In this document: positions 20,401-27,786 of the stretch, in pieces
Layout: each line of letters starts with the position of its first letter
Numbering within the stretch: position 1 is the first letter of the stretch
Assembly (NCBI GenBank): GCA_027596035.1
Contig: JADGJA010000249.1
Location: 1 to 27,786 of the forward strand
Length of the DNA: 27,786 nucleotides
From: Thoreauomyces humboldtii
Taxonomy: Eukaryota > Chytridiomycota > Chytridiomycetes > Spizellomycetales > Powellomycetaceae
Reading direction: 5' to 3'
Notes under the pieces: generated by a model
Databases searched by the model: none
What the model was told of the DNA's origin: nothing
Seen by the model: only the letters and a program-made list of their open reading frames with translations
Program-made: the position numbers and the translations under genes

Positions 20401-21345
20401 TTGATACCACATCCAATGGATATTCGCACCATCTACGTCAATCTCGTTCTCCACAACTACCCCAACTTCCGTGCCTTTGTCGAAGATGTGTTCCTGATAT
20501 TTCGCAATTGCCGCTCTTTCAACAAAATCAAGGCGCCCGTCGTCAAGACCTGCATGGAACTCGAGCTGAGGTTCCTGGAAATCTGCAAGCACCTGGGAGT
20601 AGCGGTGGGGCACTCGGGGGAAGGTTTGAACAGACCAGATCCTCTCGAGGCTTGGGGACGAGAAGGCAAGAAACAGAAGACCTCACGGAAGAAGACGACG
20701 ATCGAGGAGCCTGTCGAAACCATCACGATCCAAGGAGCGCCAAATGGTAACTCTACGGTCAAGCGGAAACGAGGAAGACCTCGCAAGAGCGCTGCCACCG
20801 TTCCTAGCGAGATGGGGTTGCCCCTCATCCAGAAACCGCAGCTCCATCTTTTCCGACTGGACGACACTGCAGAGGCTGGTCCGCTTTCGACACCGATCCC
20901 CAACTCGCCTTCGGCTCTTCCGCCAGCGCCAGCTTCCTCGTCTCCCACGTCGCCGATCCCCATGCCCTCGGTACCTGGGTCGACGATCCGAACCACTTCC
21001 GACTTTGCGCGCGAGCTGCAGCGACTGGCCATGCTGACGGAGAACGCTCGCACGTCGGAAGGTAAACGAACCGTCCCGTCCATCAAGGAACTCGACTTGC
21101 TTGAAAACAACCACCATCCTCATCTTTCCCCCGCGTATCAGCTGGAGGTACATCAGCATCATCATCAGCAGCAGCAACCGCAAGCAGCGTCCGTGTCTCC
21201 TACCCCTCCCGGAGAGAGCGCCTTCGCGAACTTTGTCAATGGTGACCCGTGGATGGCATGGAATCCGGTAGAGCCGCAGGGCTTGGCGCAGGAGCAGCAG
21301 GCGCAAATCCAGCATCCTCCGCAACGAACAGGAGCGCTTGATTGA
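17430..21345 (+). CDS. CECR2-like chromatin-remodelling protein with bromodomain and AT-hook
   Basis: Resembles CECR2, the bromodomain partner of ISWI-type ATPases in the animal CERF complex; probably nuclear. Exons 17430-18138, 18210-18295, 18374-18468, 18543-18648, 18710-18787, 18863-19081, 19153-19263, 19337-19405, 19475-19954, 20015-20216, 20282-21345 give 1072 aa. Residues 1-236 are basic and Pro/Thr-rich. Residues 237-358 match the CECR2 N-terminal DDT/WHIM-like helical block (LPAAIHFIVFCKLF, VYIIDLIIKLLQ, LRLLCELCDWVLD). A YWHFAVGG-RIYCQ segment follows, then SSWKSFL. An Arg/Glu coiled coil (about 492-540) comes next. The bromodomain spans about 722-800 (FFEPIDPEQTPKY, HPMDIRTI, FRNCRSFN), with the acetyl-lysine-binding Asn at 799. 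An AT-hook KRGRPRKS follows near 881, then a Pro/His/Gln-rich tail. The order of modules is that of CECR2. Exon 1 is low complexity and could hide another intron. The 60-nt intron 19955-20014 has no stop. Confidence 0.8.
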
Positions 21346-21685
21346 ATAGCTTCCCCTCGGTCGAGACTGCTGGCTTTTCATCCCAGTTTGGGTTGTGCAG
21401 AGAACATTTTGTAACTGCCAGCCGCAACAACTGTTTTGTTCTTTTTGGGCTATGCCCGGCGAGTTATGGTCGACAGCTTCCAAACGGCCTCGGGTGATCT
21501 CGTCGTGGTGCCGGGGTGCCGCCCTTCTTCCTTGGGAAGGTTTATTTTGACAGGCCGTGCCGTACATTTTGCCCCCACATGGCGACAATCTCGCTCAGCC
21601 CTTATCAGGAAAGACGCGGACGGGGCTGGCGCGGCTGGACCTTCCAAAACAAAAGCAGTGACAAACAAGTGAGCTGCACGCTTCC
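21346..21685. other. Intergenic region before the acyltransferase
   Basis: 340 bp between tandem genes. A 78-codon frame at 21436-21672 overlaps an antisense frame of equal length and matches nothing. It probably holds the CECR2-like 3' UTR plus the acyltransferase promoter. Confidence 0.5.
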
Positions 21686-23266
21686 ATGTCCATGGGTGCG
21701 GTCATGTCGCCAGCGGCCATGCCTGCCAGCCCGCTCGTAGAGCTTTCCGCACCGGTCTTCGTCCACGCCCCTGCCCACCATGGCAACTCGCGTCTCACCG
21801 TCTCCCCCTTAGCATCCTTAACCGGATGGCTGACCATGCCGCACGGATGGCTCTACGATTACACCCTCGACTTCGACACGATGGCGGATGCTCTCGCTCA
21901 GCTGATTCAACGACATCCCGAGTACACTAGCCGTATCGTCGACCGAACAGACGGAAACTACACCATCGAAATGGGCAACGAGGGTGTTCCTCTGTCCAAA
22001 GGAACGTCCACCTTGACCTTGGCGGACCTGGCTCCCGCTTTCGTGTCTGGAGGCACCGAGGTTCGACACCCCGCTTTCTTTGAGGTCTTGCAGGACCCAC
22101 ATCCGTTGCCTGTGGAGCAAACCATCTCGCAGAGAAAGGCCCTGATCGATGCGTCCATCATCGCTCTTGCTGATGGAAGTACATTAATCGCAGTGCGCTT
22201 TTCACACCTCTTGGTAGATAACCACCAGTGTCTCGTTGTGTATGTTTTGTATGGACCGTCACTGATACACTTCTATTGCGTTGCAGTTCGACGCGGCGCA
22301 CGTGGGAATGTTCATGCGAGATTGGGCTGATGCTGTCCGTGGGAAATTTGACGGCAACGATGGAAGGGCGGCCGAAGATACGGCTGAGAACTTTCGTGCA
22401 CTAGCGGACCCACGAAACCACATTCATTTCACGGGAGACGTGACTGGGCCCAATTCAACTTGCATAGCGTTCCGGTCAGCCGAAGCCTTTGAAAGCATGG
22501 TCGGAACGCTTGCAGAAAAGAAGCTCGAGGTAGTTTTTTTTTGCGAGATTTTGAGGCGCCATCACAGAATGCAAGAGCTTACGGCCCGCATTATCAGTGC
22601 GCCTATCGCGAATTTCACTTTCCAGCGGACCGAATCGATGTACTGGCCGCGGACCTCCGTCGGGGCGATCCTCGCCTGTCCAAGAACGACTGCCTCACCG
22701 CGCTCATCGTCAAGACCATCGCCGACAACCGCGCTCCCGGAATGATGCGAGCCGGGTTCTCCGTTGACCTCCGCATGCGGCGGAGTCCTCACTCTGTCGA
22801 AGCCCGCTCATCCACTCCGATGCCGGTGTCTCTTCCTCCGATCGACGTCCATGCGTCCTCCCTCCTCGCCATCGCGTCCGCCTTTCGGGATGCGGTCCTC
22901 GACGATGAAGCCATCGGCGTCAGTCTGGGTCTCCTCTACGCCGGGTTCGCGCAGGGACATGGGGCTCGCGTCTGTCACTCCATCGACATGACAGGCACCG
23001 GCCCTGGATCCACCTCTGACATCATCCTCTCTCAGTGGACTCGGGCTGGACTGTACGCTCCCGATTTCGGAAAGGGTACGCCGCGAAAGTTCGTCTGCGT
23101 GGCTGACGGCATGCCCACTGAACCGGGAGGTCCGAACTTTGGGGCAGTTTGGCAGGCGCCGCCGGGTGTAGGAGGTGCAGTGCTGGGAATCACGCTGTAT
23201 GCTTCCGAGATGGAACTATTTAAAATGAGGATGGCAGAGTTCGTGGCTGGTGGGAACATCTGCTGA
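21686..23266 (+). CDS. BAHD-type acyltransferase (transferase family PF02458)
   Basis: CoA-dependent O- or N-acyltransferase of the BAHD fold, probably cytosolic; substrate unknown. Exons 21686-22213, 22287-22529 and 22568-23266 give 489 aa, the usual size. The catalytic HxxxD motif is made by the first splice: HLL joins FD to give HLLFD (174-178), followed by AHVGMFMRDWADAVRG. The structural DFGWG motif appears as DFGKG (423-427), then PRKFVCVADG. An unspliced reading would give HLLVD but lose the following block. The second intron would be only 38 nt (22530-22567) and begins GTAG followed by nine T; a one-base change in that T run is an alternative explanation for the frame change. The first of several nearby Met codons is used as start. 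Plant and fungal relatives acylate specialised metabolites, but no biosynthetic cluster surrounds this one. Confidence 0.85.
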
Positions 23267-23505
23267 GTGGATACATAGGTAGAACGAAGCGCTAGAATCT
23301 CAACGATTTTATTGCGTGGACATCGAGTGGACAAATAAGCGCTGCATCCGTTGTCGTCGTTCGAAGGTAACCGTACAAACCTATCTTTCACGATTCACGC
23401 AAGAACGCGTCTGATCAAGAGAACGTTGCCACTTCCGGGTCCTTTGATTCTTGCATAATATTGCGCAGCTCATCGTCCGACACAGGCCAGGTGACTTCCG
23501 CGTTA

Positions 23506-23976
23506 CTATAGATCGAAAGTAAGCAATCCTTGGCCCAAGCTGTAAGCTTGATGTCAGGCCCTAGCATTCCTAAGTGCAACGTCTTACTGGGCTGAGAAGT
23601 ACAACTCTCTGGCATCGAAGCCTATCGGGCTGTGCAGACTGGATACTTGACTGAGGAGGCCGTCGCTGCCGTGCGTCTGGCCAGCAAAAATGTGGTCGTA
23701 TGCTTGAGCAACGACTTTCTTGGTCCCGGGAACTTGCTTGTCATCGAGATATTCGAGGGACCGATGCAAAAGTTGAGCTATACTTATCTATGAGCGACTA
23801 TAGTTTTGGCAGCACAGTCGCTCACCCGTTCTGGTTGATTTTCAAGACGAGCACCATCTGATTAGAAGATAAGGATTAGGATATGAAAAAGTTTTCATCG
23901 GGTCTTGGCTCAAAAGGTCTTTGTTAGATCGGTGTTGTGAAAGCTCGCAATTCACCAGATGACCACTGACGACCAT
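23506..23976 (-). CDS. Small orphan protein, four-exon model
   Basis: Not recognised. Model: 23976-23956, 23857-23826, 23782-23588, 23539-23506, giving 93 aa with introns of 98, 43 and 48 nt. The donors are GTGAAT, GTGAGC and GTAAGA. Two acceptors follow good signals (CTAATCAG; CTGAC...CTTACAG). The start reads MVVSGHLMVLVLKINQNGIAQLL-like across two splices, then HRSLEYLDDKQVPGTKK and YDHIFAGQTHGSDG. It has no signal peptide or clear membrane helix. The third exon alone could stop at a TAA (23584). Another frame continuing to 23415 (WAKDCLLSIYSNAEVTW...) may instead be the real last exon through a different donor. The coding sense is supported only by splice signals and amino-acid texture. 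It is divergent from KHA1 and convergent with the acyltransferase. Confidence 0.4.
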
Positions 23977-24247
23977 CACTGGCACTCGCCGCTCGAGCAG
24001 GTTGTTGTTGGATGGGAGATGGGAGTGCTGGGGGAGTGTCTTTGGGAGCTTTCGACAGAGTCGACACGTGGGAAAATCCTGGACACCTCCACTTCATGAG
24101 CCCTTGCCTTGCGTCGGTCTTCTCCCCATTCCCATGACCCTCTGAGAATCCTGCATTTGCAACTGGCATTCCTCCCCGCACCATTCAGATTGCTCTCTCC
24201 GTCCGCAGAGGTATTTCAGAGCTGCGCGCTTCGCAAACGGCCTGGAA
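23977..24247. promoter_or_regulatory. Divergent promoter of the small orphan gene and KHA1
   Basis: 271 bp between the two proposed starts. It contains a minus-strand frame (24184-23924) that I could not join in phase to the orphan exons. No assigned factor sites. Confidence 0.35.
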
Positions 24248-27200
24248 ATGGTTTCTCTCCTTCCTCGTGCAACTTTCTTAGAGGTTCGTTACCTCCACTC
24301 TTTCGCGCGAAGCCCATCTTCTTCCCACGCTCAAACTTTTGCTTCACCGTCCCATCAGGGAGATAACCCTCTTGCAGACCCCATCAGCTTATTCCTTCTC
24401 CAAGCGACGCTCATAATCGGGCTATCTCGTCTTTTGGCGGTCCCGCTTTCCTATGTCCGACAGCCTAAGGTCATCGCGGAAATCATTGGAGGTATCCTTT
24501 TGGGTCCATCCTGCCTGTCTCGATGGCCCGCTTTCAAGTCGAACGTGTTTCCTGCTGTACGTGCACGATTTTTGCTGGCACGGTAACCTTGGAGTTTAGC
24601 ATGCGAACTTACGTCTCCTCACAGTCGTCATTGCTGGCGCTCAGCCTTGTCAGTAACATCGCTCTGATTTTCTTTCTGTTTATCGGTATGGCACCGTCCT
24701 TTCAGTCCCTGTTTCTTTGCGCTCTCAACGCTCGATATGTTCCAGTGGGACTGGAACTGGACCCCAAAACTGTGATGTCCCGGTTCCGTCAATCGGCAGC
24801 CATATCGGCGAGCGGGATAGTTCTTCCATTCGCTGTCGGTGTGGGAGTCAGCAAAGTCATATACGACAACCTCAGTGATCAGACGGTGCCGTTTCACTCC
24901 TTCTTTGTCTTCTGTGGCGTCGCCATGTCCATCACGGGTAAGAGCTAGCTCAAGATCTAATGCTCATTTTTTACGTCTAACATCTGCCCATGACTCTCGC
25001 AGCTTTCCCGGTACTGGCACGCGTACTGACCGAGCTCAAATTGCTTCAGTCTCCTGTGGGGCAAGTCACCTTGGCCGCGGCTGCGGTCGACGACGCAAGC
25101 GCATGGTGTCTCCTGATCCTTGTTGTGGCCCTTATAAACAATCCCTCAAACTCGATACAAGCTCTCTACGTATTTCTTGCTACAATAGCCTGGGGTGAGT
25201 GCAGCTCGTTAATATTGCCTGGATACGTGGTTTGCTCATCTCATAGCAAACGTAGGCTTGTTCTTGCACTTCGCTGTGCGTCCCCTTATGGTTAAGCTGA
25301 TCAATCGACACGGAGAGGAAGAAGGAATCTCCTCATCCAGTGTCTTTGCTATCTTTATGGTAAGTAGAAAACGAGCATGTTACGCTCACGCAGCCCAGCT
25401 CACCTCATCTTTCGCTACACAGGTCATCTTAATTTCGGGTAGGGTTCGTGAGCTGCATGGAAATGGTAGTGCTTCCGCGACATCTACTTACGGATGTCTC
25501 ATTTAGCTTGGTTCACGGAAGCAGTGGGTGTTCAGGCGATCTTTGGCGGTTTCCTTGCAGGACTCACCTGTCCACACGATCGCGGCTTTGCTATTCAGTT
25601 GACCCGTTCGATAGAGGATATCGTAGTGGTTCTTCTGCTACCTCTCTTCTTCGCATACTCAGGCCTCAACACCAACATTGGGTCGCTCAGCACCGGATTG
25701 GATTGGGCCCTCACCATTCTCGTTATCGTCGTTGCATGTGGAGGGAAGGTCGTCGGGTGCACTCTGGCCGCGCGGACGACAGGCTTTTCATGGCGGGAGA
25801 GCATGACCGTCGGATGGTTGATGAGTTGCAAAGGGTACGTGGTGTTGTACTGCTCAGTTCGAAAATCACGCGGTATCGGCTAACCACTGCTTGTTATGTT
25901 CTTAGTCTTGTAGAACTCATCGTCCTAAATCTGGGTCTGCAAGCTGGGGTCATCAATCAAACAATCTTTTCGCTGTTTGTCATTATGGCGGTTGTGACCA
26001 CATTCATGACGGTGCCAATGGTTAGCTGGCTCTATCCACCCTCGATTTACCTCAAGTCTCAGCATATGCGCGCATCTTCGACAGGCAGCGGAGACCTTGA
26101 GCGCGGTCACAGGAACAAGCTCACCTTAGGACACCTCGGCGGCGTAAACATTCTCATCTGTCTGCCGAACATGCAAATCGTGCCCGCAATGATGTCGTTG
26201 ACGCAGCTTCTGCAATCTACGCCAAATAGCCTTTCCATCCACGCGCTTCGGTTGATCCGTTTAAGCCAGCGGACCTCCACATACCTCATGGCCGCTAACG
26301 AAGGCGAGACGATGCGTGCTGATCCGGTCGTCAACGTTTGTGAGTGAAACGGCCGATGTTGTCTTGACTTTATCTCAAAACTAACTTTGAGCTCAGTCCG
26401 GACGTTTGGCCAGCTCAACCGTGTAGGAGTCACTACACTCGTCTCTGTCGCCCCAATAGACGACTTTCCTCAGAGCATTCGCGATTCGTCCAACAGCTCC
26501 AACGCCCACTTCGTTGTCATTCCTTGGCAGCAACCGCTCTTCCAGACCAAAGCGTCGTGTCTCGATGATCAATTTATCAAGGATTCGCTCGAAGTGGCGC
26601 CGTGCTCGTGCGCTATCTTTGTCGACCGCGGCTTCGGCGTGTCGACGGAAAACGGGCCTCACGCGGCCATTCCCGGACAAAACCAACACGTCTTTGTGCC
26701 TTTCTTTGACGGTGCGGACGACTGCGAGGCAGTCCGGTTCGTCGCTAATCTTGCAGAACATCCTGGATTGTCGGTCACTATCCTCGACATGCGGGACTCA
26801 GTACCGACGGCCGGACCATTGCCTCGTTATGACTCTGGTTCGACCGCAACCCTGGACCCAGCGACATCATTCGCCGACCTCGGACCCACAGGTCAAGCGT
26901 CTGCACTTCTGCTGACACTCACAGCGACTCATGACCGGATTGTGGTCGAGAAGCCCGCAAACGACGCTAGGATCAGAACAACGACGAGCACGATAGCGAC
27001 CCGAGCGGCGACATTCGGTCGAAAAGACCTCCTGGTGCTGTCTCACCAGGCGTATGTCTCGGACGTTGAACTTCGAAGGTGGTGCGACGAGGACTTGCGC
27101 ACGAGCTTTGTGGTGGTTCGAAAGAACCCTCGCGTGAGCCTCAGCGACGCTGATGGCGCGGGAGGCGGAACTGAAGAGCAGGCGATTTCCCGTCCGAGCG

Positions 27201-27262
27201 CCGCAGTGCCCATGACCAAACTCCAGCCAGTCGACGAAGCCTCGTCGTCCGAGCTGCCGTAA
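24248..27262 (+). CDS. KHA1: K+/H+ antiporter of the CPA2 family (Kha1-like)
   Basis: Exchanges K+ (or Na+) for H+ across endomembranes, contributing to Golgi/endosome pH and cation balance in yeast. Exons 24248-24283, 24359-24556, 24625-24685, 24746-24937, 25003-25194, 25256-25359, 25423-25438, 25507-25834, 25906-26339, 26397-27262 give 808 aa (yeast Kha1 is about 873). About 12 hydrophobic helices fill residues 15-415, beginning SLFLLQATLIIGL and PKVIAEIIGGILLGPS. The ion-site Asp pair of CPA2 is present as VDDASAW (D192, D193). GLELDP and FGGFLAGLTCPHDRGFA are further family blocks. After about 430 comes a large soluble region with VNILICLPNM and a second block from FGQLNRVGV, as in Kha1. 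Exon 7 is only 16 nt. The first intron (75 nt) has no stop and keeps frame, so the start may read MVSLLPRATFLE followed directly by GDNPLADP, or carry 25 extra residues. Confidence 0.93.
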
Positions 27263-27452
27263 AACTTCTTTGTTCTATATGTTCGATGGACCTGGCCTTC
27301 TTTTGTTTGCCTTTCGCTTTTTTTTTCTTCCGCAATGCTTTTCGGTGTTCTGACCTTTTCTCCAGGTTATCCTTTTCCCGCACTCGCGACCGAGCCCCAT
27401 ACGTACAAATTCAAATATCCATCCGTCGTTATCACGATTCACGAGAATTTCG

Positions 27453-27786
27453 ATGTCATACCACGGTGGTGAAGTTTCGACTGCTCCGTTGCTGCGACCC
27501 ACGAAACAGCAGGAACTGCGTTTAGTAGCTTCGGTGATCACACCTCAAGAGGCCAAGTCCCTTGCATCCGAACCGTGCACTGGCAGGTAAGCCGACTTGA
27601 AGCTGTATCGCATTGTGTTGGCCTCGACACGGAAGGAGAATGTTTTCGACTGCAAGTGGCTGATTTAGGTTGCAGCTCAGGGACTTGCCTTTTTCCAAGA
27701 GTTTGCCCATGGGAAAGCGTTTAAAGGTATGGAGGCGACGTGGGACAGGTCCGACCGGCAAGGTCCTTGGCGAGCGGGGGGGAGGG
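27453..27786 (+). CDS. Possible 5' end of an unrecognised gene, cut by the window edge
   Basis: An ATG at 27453 opens 44 codons (MSYHGGEVST..., with LRLVASVITPQEAKSL). It ends at a strong GTAAGC donor (27587), with an acceptor at CTGATTTAG near 27669. In phase, the next exon would read LQLRDLPFSKSLPMGKR and stay open to the window end. Another frame of that exon (VAAQGLAFFQEFAHGKAF, then a GTATGG donor) also looks protein-like, so the true frame is unsettled. No family recognised. Confidence 0.3.

Noticed and set aside
20683..21588. 301-codon minus-strand frame
   Set aside because: Antisense to the CECR2-like last exon; Arg-rich from reversed codons.
22238..22286. GTGTAT donor as the first acyltransferase splice site
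   Set aside because: Phase-compatible but inserts eight residues between HLLVD and the FDAAHVG block. The GTAGAT donor at 22214 gives the canonical HLLFD-AHVGMF sequence.
1..27786. CRISPR array, prokaryotic operon or phage content
   Set aside because: No spaced direct repeats. The genes are spliced and eukaryotic, and the few tandem repeats are short microsatellites.

Overview
This window is eukaryotic nuclear DNA, most likely from a basidiomycete fungus. The evidence is compact, intron-dense genes with mostly 56-99 nt GT-AG introns, frequent CTGAC-like branch sites 15-25 nt before the acceptor, short intergenic spaces, a Rim1-type mitochondrial SSB and a Kha1-type K+/H+ antiporter. Two animal-like nuclear proteins that S. 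cerevisiae lacks, INTS7 and a CECR2-like bromodomain protein, fit a basidiomycete better than a yeast. I cannot fix the class; Pucciniomycotina is plausible. I assembled exons by hand from reading frame, splice consensus and remembered family alignments. Every joined model given as spliced is a multiple of three without internal stops.

Layout: an intron-containing tRNA-Asp (267-350) is followed by about 2 kb with no recognisable gene. That stretch ends in a 60-bp inverted repeat whose right arm forms the 3' end of the first intron of the mitochondrial ssDNA-binding protein gene RIM1 (2347-3203, +). RIM1 converges with PDA1, pyruvate dehydrogenase E1 alpha (4939-3500, -). PDA1 shares a 327-bp divergent promoter with a PQ-loop vacuolar-type amino acid transporter (5267-6356, +). 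Then come a 15-exon Integrator subunit 7 gene (6536-9917, +), a Q/H-rich protein with three zinc knuckles (12514-10324, -), a 2.2-kb leader/promoter region, and a low-complexity proline/serine-rich protein (14712-15719, +). These are followed by a membrane-anchored J-domain protein (17058-16265, -) divergent from an 11-exon CECR2-like bromodomain/AT-hook protein (17430-21345, +), a BAHD-type acyltransferase (21686-23266, +), a small orphan gene (23976-23506, -) divergent from KHA1 (24248-27262, +), and a possible gene start cut by the right edge.

Functionally this is ordinary housekeeping sequence, not an operon or cluster. It holds mitochondrial functions (RIM1, PDA1), vacuolar/endomembrane transport (PQ-loop, KHA1) and nuclear RNA/chromatin functions (INTS7, zinc-knuckle protein, CECR2-like). 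The most noteworthy items are fungal INTS7 with a GC-AG intron, the CECR2-like remodeller subunit, the inverted repeat that supplies a splice site, and several very short or stop-free, frame-preserving introns. I saw no CRISPR array, transposase, viral or toxin gene.
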